Counted from the first letter of the stretch, positions 48,399-60,610 are shown. The stretch: DNA of 64,000 bases from Bemisia tabaci (GCF_918797505.1 NC_092797.1:26363372-26427371); one strand, 5' to 3'. Notes: generated by a model from the sequence alone, not told the origin. Translations and numbers: made by a program.

Positions 48399-49586
48399 CG
48401 ACGGTGAAACTACCAGACCACGTATCTCGTTTGCTGTGTTTAAAAACCCTGGTAAAAATTGGCAGTAGAATCTGTGTTCCAAAATACCATAGACCTAAAG
48501 CCGGCTGTAAGATTTCCAATAGCTTCTGTAGCCGGCTGTACAATTTCTTTTAGCCTTTTATAGCCGATGGCGACTAAGCAACAGCCAGACGTTTATGCTA
48601 GACTTTACTAAATACGGACACTAGGACTTAGTTACTTTTTGGACCACCGCTCTCTTTTTGTGCCGTAGTATCTCGATTTATTTTGCGAGGAATGTTCCGT
48701 ACTTTTGAAGGATGCCTGTCATTCTTAATATGTTGGAGCACCTTCAATTTCTTATGATACTGTGCATAATACCTCTGGTGTGAAATAGTTGCCTCAGACG
48801 CCGTGGCACGCTGCGGCGCGGTGGGCGGGCAGAGAGCGCGAAACGCGCATTAGCGCCTACAAACCTAACAGGGATACTTCACGCATTGCGCAATGCGTGA
48901 AGTATCCCTGTTAGGTTTGTAGGCGCCAGTGCGTCGCCGCTCCGCTTTGTGCTAGGCTCTGATGTTTAATCTCGCGGAGTCAGCGTTTTTCAACTCATGA
49001 TTCTGAAATGTTTGCACACTCTGTATGGATAATTTTCATTTTAATTGATGAAAAAAAATATGTATTAAAGGAAAATATAATGTGTGTTTTGTAAATATCA
49101 AGATAATTCCGTATCAAACTTAATGATTTCCAAAGCACACGAATTTCTACACAATTTCTTACAGCCTTTTATAGCGAATGGCGATAAAGTGTAAAGCCCG
49201 GCGATAGGAACTATAGCCCGGCTGTATACTTTTTTATCGCTTCGTATAGCCCGGCTATATGAATTTCTCCGCTTTCTACAGCCAGCTATATGATTTTCAA
49301 TAGCCTTCTTTAGTCGGCTATAAGAACTCCTATGATATTTTGAAACGCAGCTCCTATCGCCAATTTTTACCAGGGAATCTCCGCTCCCATTTCAATTTTT
49401 TAGAGGAGAACAAATCAATGTAATCTTTTGAAATTTTCACAGAGTTTTATCCTTGGCAAAGAAAAGAAAAAACCCTGAAGGTTTCAAGAATTGATGTTGC
49501 GTAGTTTTCGGTTTAAAAAATAAAGTCTGAAAGAAGTCTAAAACGTCGCAAACCGAGATACGTGGTCTGGTAGTTTTACCGTCGAA
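48399..49586. mobile_element. ACCGTCGA foldback, copy 2, split by palindromic MITE
   Basis: Left CGACGGTGAAACTACCAGAC, right GTCTGGTAGTTTTACCGTCG. The MITE 48447-49375 interrupts it just inside the left arm. Confidence 0.75.
48447..49375 (+). mobile_element. CCCTGGTAAAAATTG palindromic MITE, copy 3, nested
   Basis: Flanks AA / AA; central palindrome 48853-48926. Inserted into the foldback 48399-49586, close to that element's left terminus. Confidence 0.85.
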
Positions 49587-49800
49587 TCTCTTCGACGGTG
49601 TTTCTTCGAGTCAGATATATTTTTAAACTTTAAATATTGAGTGCAGAGATGTCGATTATATTATCAATATATCATCTCTTATCGATGAATTTTTTTTAAA
49701 TATTTGGAAATTTTAGGATTGAGGTTGATATTTTAAGTACTTTTAATTACTGGCGCTAGACATTTTCAATTTTCAACGTGTCTTTTTCCTTTACGTCATT

Positions 49801-50055
49801 TCGTCGTCTCCCGGACGAAAAAACGTAACTGCATTCCAATGTTGCCAAATTTCTCCTCACAAATTGCATATTAACTGGGAGAATCTTGGGCATTCCAAAC
49901 TGAAAATTTCACTGATTTTTCCTCTGATTGAATGCAAAAATCAGAAAATTTTTGAATCGAAAGTGCACAGGTACCTCTTACTAAAGGAATTAATTGTTTG
50001 AGTCAATTTGGCATCCTTGGAATGAAGTTACGTTCCTTCGTCCGGGAGACGGCGA
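49801..50055. mobile_element. Inverted-repeat element CGTCTCCCGGACGAA
   Basis: Left TCGTCGTCTCCCGGACGAA, right TTCGTCCGGGAGACGGCGA, with inner CGTAACTGCATTCCAA arms. The frame 49994-50287 starts inside it. Confidence 0.65.
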
Positions 50056-50227
50056 TTTAATTCAGCCGCGTGCACTACTACTACGATTCCGATTCGTATG
50101 TTTTGAAATATGTGTGTATTCCGAGTATGTAGTTAAAATCCAACTCCTTACCACTTTAGTTCTCTTCACTCATGCCATCTCTAATGCATGGTTTACTGAG
50201 GTACGTTCTGCTGCGAGGGAAAAGAAA

Positions 50228-50287
50228 GGCCTTCAACATATTTGCATGCAATACGGACATCCCTTAAGGTGGAATAGTTGCATCTAG
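50228..50287 (-). repeat. GCAACTATTC short repeat, reverse copy
   Basis: Reverse complement reads AGATGCAACTATTCCACC, GGGATGTCCGTATTGCAT and GAAGGC, matching 58797. Confidence 0.5.
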
Positions 50288-51260
50288 GCGCTGTTAAGGC
50301 TGCCGTACGTTTCTAGACAAGCTGTGAAAGCATCGTTCGTTTCCCATCTGCACAAAAATGCTTTCTTCTTCTCCCCCTCATTCTTCCTCTTCTTCTTCCT
50401 CCTCTCTTTCTCTCCCCTCTATTTTCCTCCTTTTTTTCTATCCACGCATTACAGCGTGACGATGTTTTGGGACAATGTTGTCTTTCCTTTGTAAGAGAAG
50501 AAAATGTCAGACACTCTCAGTTGACTTGCATCGATCCTCCAGGGTCGAAAGAATGAAAGAGAGAGATGAGAGAAAAAATCATCGTCGGAATTCAAATGTC
50601 ACAATGTGTGTTTTTCGTAGCGATCAATCCTCATAGAATGTACATAAGAAGTTGCAAAAAGACTGTATATGCAGCCACGCCTTTCGTCGAAGGCCACCTA
50701 ATTTCAAAATACGGAAATAGCGGAAATGAAAAACCGCCACACTGTGAAAAGTCCCCTTACATCTCCTTCTCTGTGACCTTAAACTGCTAACTTAAGTAAG
50801 TTTCTTTTCATTTTTAGGGGTTTTCCCCTCTTTTCTTTTTTAGGTTGCTCGTTAGAATACGTCTGAAAGTTTATGATTGCCGGTCGTAAATTGGTTTCAT
50901 TACATGAAAACTATGGAAGAAAATTTGGACAGAAAAAATGAAATTTTAAAGGAATCGTGAACGTCTTATAGATTAGGGAAACATTGCAATGATTTTGATT
51001 TCACGGCAGCCAGTTGGGGTGAATTTTCAGCGTAGTTTTAAGCAAATTTGCTGTGAAATTTTACATTTTTTTTTTTGAACAAAAATAATAAGCGTAAATG
51101 GCGAATTTCAGAGTGAAAAATTGCATTTAGGCCGAGGGGATTGCGGGGAAATTTTGCCACCTCCAGCTCATACAGCCGCTCTTGAGAGTGTGACATAAGA
51201 CATGACCCACCCACAACCTTTCATCCAAAACGTAATTTATTGCTACGAAATCATTCGTGT

Positions 51261-51625
51261 GTACACGGAGAAAAAAAATTCGTGAGTGGGACCTGAAGTT
51301 TAGGTCATATGGATCTCTGAAGTTTTCGGATTGAGCTTCTGAACACTTTAGGTCTAGCTGTCGAGGTTCGGATCACACATCTAAAACTTCAGTTCTTACA
51401 TCTGAAGTACTTCGGTTTTCACATCCGAAAGACTTCGGTTCTCACATCCGAAAAACTTCGGTCCTCACATCTGAAGTACTTCAGATGTAAGAGCTGAAGT
51501 TTCAGATGTGTCATTCGAACCTCGACAGCTAGACCTAAAGTGTTCAGATGCTCAATTCGAAAACTTCAGAGATCCATATGACCTAAACTTCAGGTCCCAC
51601 GCACGAGGTTTTTTTCTCCGTGTAC
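51261..51625. mobile_element. 365-bp foldback with ACACGGAGAAAAA ends
   Basis: GTACACGGAGAAAAAAA at the left and TTTTTTTCTCCGTGTAC at the right; arms complementary over more than 130 bases. The loop region holds about 25-bp tandem units with ACTTCGGTTCTCACATC. Confidence 0.8.
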
Positions 51626-52346
51626 CTACTTTGCATAGAGACTGCTGCGAGATTTTACAGCTTTTTCGCCTTTTTTGCACCAGAAACGCATACTAACTGC
51701 ATTTTCCACTCCCTATCCACTCAAATCAACTTATTTTTGTCTAAACTTTAGAAATGTATGCGTGACGTCTGAAAATTTGAGTTCTTGGGCCACGTATCTT
51801 TCTATGTGTTTTTTTCATGAAATAAATCCGATTGAAGACGGACTGTCATGGGCATTCAGATTTGTCCCACATAAGCAGCACCCTTAAGGTCAGTTTTTCG
51901 GTATGATTATTCTCGACTTCCAAAAAATGTTTGAGAATTTGGCGAATAACTCCATCGTTTCCCAATATCCTTTTAAACAGCCTTAGTTCATCTTCTTGTT
52001 CATTTCACAAGCACCCTCAATGTCAACGTCTGTCTCCACGTATGCTTCTATAATGCATTTCAAGAAACTTCAATGCTTCCCCGTGGCAGGACATCGACAG
52101 AGCTTGCCTCGGCGTCAACTCTGACTGGAGGGAGGAATCACCTTAATCCTTGTCCCGGCTCCAACTTTACGAGTCATCATTACTCGTCGCGAATTTTAAT
52201 TCGCATATATCACTCACTCGCCGCGTATGTTTCAAGGGCCACGATGGTCAGTAGCGTAGCCTAAAATCGGTCGAAGAAAGGGCCGCCATGGCCGCATTTA
52301 TACACAGGCCGCCGAGGCCACGGCATAGGGCGGCAAATTTTGGGTG

Positions 52347-52912
52347 GCGCACGGTGGATCGAGTCAAACAGAGAGGTCGGACATGAAATTTTTGACTAAA
52401 ATTGCAGATGTTGATGTTTATTTTGTCACATTTTAAATTTTAAGGAGTGGTTTTAGGAGGAAATTACACTGGGAAACCAACGAAACCACTTTTAGAACCT
52501 CAACATTTTGAGTTTGGGTTGGTAGCTGAGTGCTAGAAATAAGGCAAAAAATGTTTTCAAAAAAACACTTACATTTTATTAATAACTTGATTTATACCGA
52601 AGCTTTTCGAAGCGGACGCCTCATCGTCAGGGTAACAACAAAATCAATATCACAAAGGCCGCTGTCATACTTTAAATTTCAAACTAGGTAACAAGTGATA
52701 ACAAGCTATTAGATCAGTCTTACTAATCAAAACAATGTCGATTACCAACCCAGTGTTACCAACCCAAACTCATATATATCTAGTGCTACTACCTTCACAC
52801 ATTGCATTACAATGTTCACTGATTTTGACTCAACATTTTGTACAAACGGAATTATAAGCTTAAAAAGTTTTTAAGTTTTGTCCGACCCCTCCTATTGACG
52901 CGACCCACTGCG
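52347..52912 (-). mobile_element. CACAGTGGATC repeat, copy 4, reverse, split by an insertion
   Basis: Left CGCACGGTGGATCGAGTCAA, right GACGCGACCCACTGCG. Interrupted at 52511-52828 by a separate insertion with a 12-bp target duplication. Confidence 0.65.
52511..52828 (-). mobile_element. 318-bp retro-insertion with 12-bp target duplication and hammerhead-like motif
   Basis: Flanked by CTCAACATTTTG at 52499-52510 and 52829-52840, both within the older repeat. The ends AGTTTGGGTTGGTA and ACCAACCCAAACT are mutually inverted. On the minus strand 52629-52598 read CTGACGA, a GC stem, then GAAA, as in hammerhead cores associated with Penelope-like retroelements. Class is uncertain. Confidence 0.55.
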
Positions 52913-53485
52913 TGGCGGCAAAAAATGTACGAGGAAAAAACGAAAATAAGGCGCCGCCGGAAGGGCGGTACGGCAACGCGGAGATTCGATCCAGAAGAAT
53001 CAGGTGCAAGATGATGACAACTATAGATCGAAAATTAGGTGATGAGAGGCTGGAAGTCTGCATAAAAAAGTGTGTTGCGTATGCAATTTACGAACAGCGT
53101 GACCCGGTGACCATCCTTCCTCCCCCTCTCACGCGGTGACAATTAGTGGGGGCGGCAATTGAGTAAATCCGGCCATGAAGTCCGTAACCAAAAACTTTCT
53201 TAATTGAGATCGGAGACGAGGAGAAACCCAGCCCTATAGCTATACCTAGGTAGAAACTTTTATTTTCGAAAATTCAACACTTCTTCACGGACAACGATGA
53301 GACAGCAAAAGCCGTTACCCCTGTGTGGGCTTTTGACCCACCTATTTGATGGATGAAAAGCTTCCGATGACGCGACGTGCCAAAAAAGTTGACCGAACTT
53401 CGGTTTTTTTGCAGAACAAAATTCAACACGTTGTCAGAAATCATTCTGAATGTTGGAGTTCCGCAAGTGAAAGCTCCCACCATTC

Positions 53486-53734
53486 TGCCGTGCTAAGGAA
53501 AAATGCCGCATGAACTTTTAGGCGTTGCCAAATTGTCTTTGATAAGACACGAATCCCTGGTAAACTTATGAATATTTTTCTTCCAATTTTTAGATGATAT
53601 TGTTTGCAATTTCACCTGAAGCACCTGAAAATTTCAAGGAAAATCACTCATGACTTGCCTTAAAAATAAAGATTTTACTGAAGGAAATTTGGCAACTCTC
53701 GAATGACCATACGGCGTTCTTCCTTAGCACGGCA
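53486..53734. mobile_element. Inverted-repeat element GCCGTGCTAAGGAA
   Basis: TGCCGTGCTAAGGAAAAATG left and CTTCCTTAGCACGGCA right. A stray end of the same kind (GTGCTAAGGAAAAATGCC) is at 7743. Confidence 0.6.
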
Positions 53735-54394
53735 GCATTGTCGAGATACCAATGAGGGGTATCTCCTTGTCTCTGGTGAAAATCTACATCTTTTTTTGAA
53801 AGTTATTTTAGGTGTTTTATCCTGTGTGAATACCGCAGGAGAATTACAAGAAGGAAAAGAATAAAATTAAGGGGAGGTTATTGAGGAGCCCAAAAAGGAA
53901 TGAAAGCATGTAGAGGCTTGTTCCTACAGATTTCACATTCTAAGGGCACACCAATAATTACTAGGTGTAGGTAAACAAATCCACATCTTATAATCTTTGA
54001 CTTGAATGGGGGAGGGGGGGGGGCTTCGTTTTCAAAGGGAAGTTATTATAGGACAAGCTCATACAAATTTCCCAAATTTTACCCAATTATGCATCCAGAG
54101 GTAAAATTTGGAAATCGTCTGACCAACTCTTAAGGTCAAGACTTCCATTGGCCAATTTAGCGCTCCAAGTAAACGTTAACGTCTTCTCGCGCGGTGCCGG
54201 AATTTCTAAACATTGTACATGGGGAGCGTTATAACCAAAACGATTTTAAATGGTCTCCTCTATGAGTTTGGCCAGAGCCCTAAAAATCGAACGCTGCACT
54301 CATGGACGGAACCAGAAGCTTTTAAGTGCCAGGAGGGGGGCTGGCAGAAGGGCACCTCATTAAGGGGGTTCTGTGAATCACTAAGAATCATGCA

Positions 54395-54818
54395 CATTGA
54401 AAAAAAAATCTCGGTGTATTTACTAAGAAAAGGGTAAAATTACCAAGAATTCAGGGTTCTATTTGATCCCAGTTTTTTCTTGGTAAAATTACCATTTATG
54501 GAATTGGTAATTTTACCGAAAAATCTTGGTAAAATTATTGAAACTTTCTCGGTATTTTAACTGGACTTTGGTAAAAACGCCAGTATTTTTTATCGACTGT
54601 GGTAGAATTACCGAGCTAAAATGACAAAGTTACCAGGAATTGATTACCAATAAAAGTGGTATCCTTACTTACCTGAAAAAAAAACAGTAAAAATACCGAT
54701 TTTTAGGTAAGCGTACCAGTCCGTTTTGGTAAAATTACGAATAATTGGTAAAAAAAAAGTGAGATGGTAAAAGTACCAACGGACCTTGGTGAAAACGCCG
54801 AGAATTTTTTTTTCAGTG
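54395..54818. mobile_element. Foldback rich in GGTAAAATTACC
   Basis: Ends CATTGAAAAAAAAATCTCGG and CCGAGAATTTTTTTTTCAGTG-type. The interior is made of many short palindromes of the form GGTAAAATTACC. The frame 54213-54437 overlapping its left end is not a gene. Confidence 0.7.
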
Positions 54819-55324
54819 AAGGGAGATCGATGCGAGTTCCCTAGCTCTAAAAGGGGGTCCGAAGGGCCTTCTGGGAAATTTTTGAAAAACTGGATCGATT
54901 CAGGAGCAATTTTGATTCGTTCGTAGCGAAAAAAATGATCGGATTACAATATCAACGATGATACACCACGCACTCATTTGGCAGAGTCCCTCATATTTCT
55001 AGGGAGGGACCAAGTAGATTTCCTGGGAGGCAGACCCGCGCTCTGCAAAATGTGTTACTCAAAACATTCAAACAAGACTCGACTATGTAAAGGCGTAATC
55101 TGAAGCACGTTATCTGAATTTTTTTTCCTCCTCACCTTTTTTTAAGGATACTCTCCATTTTTAGCAAAGAGTATCCTCCAGATCCGGACTTGGATGCATC
55201 GGAAGGATTTAACCACAATCAGTCTAACTGTAATTCACGTTGCCTGATTTCATCACATTTTATTCATCCGATTTTCCGATTTGTTATTTAACGCCGTGGA
55301 ACGACCTATGAATTCTTCATCGGA

Positions 55325-55831
55325 ATGGAGATGTTGCATGTGTGAGGGATTTGCGATTTGACCATTGATTCTTATGTAAAAGTTCGCGAGAAACACGATG
55401 GTGCCACTGGTTTTCTCTAAAATGAACCCCCAAGCTCAAAAAAAAGCTCTTAAGTTGAGGCCAAAATGGAGGGGATATCCCACCCTACCCTGAGAGTTCA
55501 CCTCTACATTAAAACAAACTCTCCATGCAAAGATAGGGAGCAAATACATTAGCAGGGTTGCCGTGTTTTCAGTTTTGGAGTCCCCAAATAAAGTGGCAGC
55601 CCTGTCAATGTATTCGCTCCCTATCTTTGCATGGAGAGTTTGTTTTGATACAGAGGTGGACTCTCAGGGAAGGGTGGGATATCCCCTCCACTTTGGCCTC
55701 ACTTTGAGAGCTTTTTTTGAGCTTGGGAGATAATTTCAGAGAAAACCAGTGGCACCATCGTGTTTCTCGCGAACTTTTACCTATGAATCAATGGTCAAAT
55801 CGCAAATCCCTCACACATGCAACATCTCCAT
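55325..55831. mobile_element. 510-bp foldback element, copy 2
   Basis: Same termini and interior as the copy at 19535, 507 bp, intergenic. Confidence 0.8.
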
Positions 55832-57200
55832 TTACTCACAAGACTTCTAGTCAAATGTTTGCTTGGTTCTCGGTTAAAACAAACTAGGCATGAGCGAAAT
55901 TTACTCAACGTCCAATGTAGTAGGTTCGGTTTTGGTTAAGAGCGTCCAATAATTAATGTGAATCAAGTTTAAAATATATTTACTTACTTTAGGTATACTT
56001 CAAATCCACGCCGATTAAAAATATTGATTTGTCACGACAGAGCGGCAACATTTAGAGTAGGAAATTCCGCAGGCAAATTAGTGAATGTTTCCTTAAGTAA
56101 TAAATGTTTTTTTTTAGAGACAGCTTTCCTTGAGCTCTACTTATTTCATTCAAGTTCACGCCGAATTAAACAGATCGTTCAGTGCGTTGTGAAGCATGGA
56201 TTAAGTCTGGTGGTTTTTATGTCTTTACCTGTAAGTAGGCGTTATTCATTCATGAAATTCAGCTTTTTTGTTGTAGTGTAAAATTATGCAACTTCAAAAT
56301 AATTTTTTAAAATATTATGAAAATTAAATAAGAGTAAGTCCTCGTCCTTATGCTCAAGAAAACACGTTATTCCCACGGTGTTTGTCTAAAAATTATTGTT
56401 TTGTACTCACGTGTGGGCGTTTTTGTTTTTTTCATCCCTTTTGATGCTCAAAAAATTACATTCTTTCAACAAAATTTTAAAAAGATGTAAAGTTTTCCCA
56501 GTACCGATCCCCGAAGACAAATTTTGAAGCGAAAAAACAGTTCCGAAAATCTAAACCGCAGAATAATGCAGTCGCGGAAAGTGAGAGCTGCTGTGACAGG
56601 TCAACGACGAGGAGATTGCCTGATTGCGTTTTAAATTCTCCTAATCTATCGTTATAATTACGAGAATTAAGGATATTAATTATCACGATTTGACAGGTAT
56701 GAAGGATGAGGAGTCTCTGTCCCAGCTGCCCAGGCCTTGATCTAGGTGCACGATTGGCAACCACCTTGATCAGTCAACTGAGAGCGAGTGCATCGGCATC
56801 AACTTCAACGTTGCCAAATTAGCGGTAAATTATCCAATTTAAAATTAATAAATAATTCTCCAGTGTAAAATATCAGATAGGTACAAATAACGAATCTTCA
56901 TGGTATCCTGGCAATTACCGCTGAACCTTTAATCTCGAGGATTCAACCTATTCCTACTAACAGCAATGGTCACCTTAGATTCTTGTTGGATGTTGGAAGG
57001 ACAACATTATCGTAGAAATCATTTTGTCAATTTTCGTAGGTACTTTCAAAGCACTTCGAGGTTAAGTTAGCGTTTTTTTAAAATGAAAAATCAGCTTGTG
57101 AAACTTGTAAATCGACATTTAATTTTTTTCCATTTTAAAATCGGATTTTATCAATTTTTTCCCCATTCCATTCAAGAAAATGCTAACTTAACTAAGCCCA

Positions 57201-57432
57201 CACTGCGAAAAAAAGTAGCTTGGATCTAGAGTCCAGACTCTCACAAAAATTGACAAGAAAAAAATACTCTTGATTCAATCGGACTTTTTGCTTGAATCAA
57301 AAGTAAACCCGCCTAAATCGAGAGGTTCGGCCTTTCGATTCAAGGAATAATCGGATTGAATCAAGAATAATTTTTCTTGTCAATGTTATCAAGAGTCTGG
57401 ACTCTAGATCCAAGCTACTTTTTTTTCCAGTG
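57201..57432. mobile_element. CACTG hairpin MITE, copy 2
   Basis: 232 bp, same interior as copy 1. Flanks CA / CA, consistent with a 2-bp duplication as in CACTA-type elements. Confidence 0.75.
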
Positions 57433-57536
57433 CACGGTAAAACGAACGAATTCAAATGTTGAGTTAGCATTTTTGCATCGTAAAATTAGCATCTGAAATT
57501 CGTTGGATATTTAACAATATAATTGCTAAATCAACA

Positions 57537-57890
57537 TTTATTTTTTTCGGGCGGAGCACCCGCGAGGAGGACGGAGGACATTCGGCAACGCGCTGGAGCG
57601 ACGCGGTGCTGTTCGCGTGGCGTCGCGACGCTGGACACCGCCGCCGGAGGGACGCGGCGCGGCGGAGGAAGGGTCAATCGTTTTATTACCCGCGGAAGGC
57701 GGAGAGCCCGTGCGCGGGAGCCTTATTGGCATCCGACCCACGTTCGCGCCACAGCTCGTCGCGCTCTTGCTCTTTCACATTCTTATTTTCCGGGTCTTTT
57801 CCGGTTACGCGGACGCATATCCGTACCACACCGCAGTCCCAGCGCCCGCTCCTCGGATCCCCTTCACGTTGGGAGATTCCTTAATTGATT
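57537..57890. other. GC-rich island, possible promoter or exon
   Basis: About 350 bases with abundant CpG in an AT-rich setting. All three plus frames and one minus frame stay open over much of it, so openness is uninformative. The frame at 57617 has a hydrophobic stretch (LVALLLFHILIF) then AYPYHTAVPAPAP. No clear splice sites. Confidence 0.3.
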
Positions 57891-57919
57891 CTATCTTTAT
57901 CAATCCGGATCGATAAAGA

Positions 57920-58085
57920 TCAGTGGCGTGGCGTGAATTGCGATACATCGATTGTTATGCCATTTAAACCTATGGTAAAGAATCGATTATTAAGGTGTTC
58001 GCTGCGAACACCCTGTTTATCGATCCTTTTCCATGGGTTTAAATGGCCGATTAATCGATATATCGCAAAGCACGCCACGCTACTG
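57920..58085. mobile_element. CAGTGGCG hairpin MITE, copy 5
   Basis: Very similar to copy 4. The flanking direct repeat is only AAAGAT. The short ORFs in it (one begins before 57920) are shadows of the repeat. Confidence 0.8.
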
Positions 58086-58130
58086 AAAGATATGCCAGTT
58101 AATCCGTCCAAGTTGTGCCATTTACACATC

Positions 58131-58277
58131 ACACTGAGCAAAAAGTTACGGGCTACATAGGCATACCGTCCGTTCTGGGCTCATAGGCCGAATGCTCCGG
58201 GTGCTGAAGTCGTGCTTTCGATTAGTCCGGGTGCTACGCCCCGAATTTTCCGCCTCTGAGCCTGGAACGCGAGCGGT
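58131..58277. repeat. CCGTCCG repeat, copy 2
   Basis: Shares AAAAAGTTAC, GCATACCGTCCGTTC and CGGAGCATTC-type palindromes with 7773-7912. Confidence 0.5.
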
Positions 58278-58796
58278 ATTTTTTTCTCTAGCAACCTATC
58301 AGGGTCGATTCTAGCAAAATTTCGGAGTCCTGCGATACGCCTTCGGATTTACAAAATTTAATCAATATTAATATTATATTAATATCAATATCAATATTAA
58401 TCAATATTAATAATATTATTATTAATATGATCATTCAAATTTACAAATTTAATCAGATTTGAGCCCTTTAAGTTCCTAAATTTAAGAAAAAAAGGGGGAA
58501 AATGTGTTGAGGTGCTCGCTCGAATGATGAAATGATGATTCCTGATGTGAACACGACACGACTTTGCCGAATTAGTCGTTAGGTGGTAGCATCCGCAGCA
58601 CATTTTAGGCTGGCGACGTTGTTTTATATTTAAAAAATCAAAGCATTATTCGGAAAATTGACGTTGTCGAGATATAAATCAATGATAGTTTACTTTGTCA
58701 GCACAATAGGCAACGCTGGAATTAAGGAACGGTACAAGAGAATCAAGGAAAGCGCTCCTAGTTAGTTTCGAATGCGACGAGCACTCATTGTAACTC

Positions 58797-58862
58797 CTGG
58801 ATGCAACTATTCGGTCTCCATGGATGTCCGTGTTGCATATGCACGGTAGTGAAGGCGTTTTG
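58797..58862 (+). repeat. GCAACTATTC short repeat
   Basis: GATGCAACTATTCGGTCTCC, then GATGTCCGTGTTGCAT and GAAGGCG. Related sequences are at 29632-29700 (+), 50228-50287 (-) and 59042-59105 (+). Confidence 0.5.
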
Positions 58863-59126
58863 ACTGTCCAGGCTCTCATCACTTGACCCGCGGTGGCAGG
58901 ATCCAAAATGACACGGCGCTTTCCATTCTGTGTTTATACTCCAAAAGTATCTCTTAGACACGAGTACTTGCATACAGGCGTACGATGTGAGTATCTTTTA
59001 GGCCTCAATTTTTATACCGCGATATGCTGAACATGATTTGTAGAGCAACTATTCATACCTAAGGGATGTCTCTGAACCATGAATGAAGAATTGAAGGCAC
59101 TCTGCACTTTTATATCCTCGCGCAGT

Positions 59127-59215
59127 AAAGTCCACGGCATAACGGAGCGAGCTTTGCAGAGAGGTTGGACACGAAATTTTCGGCCAAAATTGCAAATTTT
59201 GATGTTAATATCTCT
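59127..59215 (-). mobile_element. CACAGTGGATC repeat fragment
   Basis: GAGAGGTTGGACACGAAATTTT and the bases around it match one end of the family; the remainder is missing. Confidence 0.4.
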
Positions 59216-59798
59216 TCATGAAAAATCCGTTTCCTTTGCAGGAAAAAGCCAAAAACTTTTATGTTCCGTACTAACGTCAATATGAACTTTTGACAGGGCT
59301 AGATTAAGGGGGTGGCCACATGGGCCACATGGCGGCAAAAGGGGGCAGCAAATTTTTTTAAATGTAGGTATAAAAAAAATCGGATTCAGAAAAAAAATTA
59401 TCAATGAGATAAGGGGGCAGAATCTCTCTTTCCTGAGAGTATAGTAATTTCTAATTTTGTCGTTTTTCGGTGATACAAGAAACAGCATCTTTAATTAGTC
59501 GAGTTAAGAGAGGAACTAAACAGCAATTTGGCCTAGAGCTCTGCGCAGAGAGGAATGATGACGAGGACTTGATATTAAAAGGACAAGCCCTCGGCCCGGC
59601 GGTCGGCATGTGACACATATTAGCGCCTACAAGACTGCATGAATACTTCACCCATTGCTCCAAACGCAGTGCGGTCAGGAGCGGTTGGCGTGAAACGCAT
59701 AGCGCCTACAAGACTGCATGAATACTTCACGCATTGCGCCAAACACAGTGCGATAAGCGCGGCGAAGCGGCGGAAGTTAAAATTATTAAACCACATTT

Positions 59799-60610
59799 GA
59801 GGAGCTTTCCGGAAAAAGGGCACATACCGAAAAAACAAGTTGTGATAAAAACGCACTTGAAGTTTTCATTCCTACTTTCTGGGCACTGATAATGACATAC
59901 ATCGGAACTGGGGCACTCATATCAACGTTCATACACCCTAGAATGAATAACGACCATTGGTAAAACTTACACTTCTTTCAGTGTTGTGGGAGGATTTTTT
60001 TTTAAATTTTCCGTCATGTGCCCTTTTTCCGGAAATGGACCGGTGGTTATAGGTTTTGGCTTTTAAAGCTAAATTTTCAAGACTTTAACGAGTTTTTGAA
60101 CGAAATTAAATCATAATTTCGATCGCGAACGTGCTAGTGGATCATTTTCGATCATCGTTAATAAAAAAGACAGCAAAACACGCGAAAAAATCGAAAAATT
60201 AAAACCCACAAGAGACCATGAAAAATGGAATTATTAATAATTACAGAATTTCACGTGTCACCGGTAAAACGCGTGGACAATCACTGCAACCCGATTATAT
60301 TGCATTGATTTGTAGAATCAGTGCGATGCATCTGTAATGAGGGATCCTTACTTATATCAGTTCCCATCACCTGCCTGCCTGCGCCCTGCGCGCTATCTCC
60401 TCAACGTCGCGTCGCGGCGACAGTACCCAGGGGCGAAAAGATGAAATACACCTGACTTAGCCTCACAAAACTTGGTCTCTTAGCTCCAAAAATTGATCAA
60501 TGAAGCTGAAACTCGGGACATTGGTACATTAGGATGCGAGGAATTCATTTCTGCCATTTCCGGAGAAGAGCACATACGCGTATATGTGCCCCTTTTCCGG
60601 GATGCTCCTC
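59799..60610. mobile_element. Inverted-repeat element nested in hAT MITE copy e
   Basis: Left GAGGAGCTTTCCGGAAAAAG, right CCCCTTTTCCGGGATGCTCCTC-type end, 28-bp imperfect termini. An internal CTTTTTCCGGAAATG match lies near 60020. No long frame. Confidence 0.65.

Larger units (their letters stand above)
52300..53175 (-). mobile_element. Decayed hAT-like MITE remnant
   Basis: Both ends carry GCCGCC/GGCGGCAA-type sub-terminal sequence and the right side ends GTAAATCCGGCC, as in the CAGGGCCGG family. It is strongly diverged and split by another element at about 52347-52912. Confidence 0.35.

Noticed and set aside
57523..57888. 121-codon Arg-rich plus frame
   Set aside because: Openness results from high GC; three overlapping frames and one on the other strand are open at once, and the protein is Arg/Ala-rich nonsense-like.
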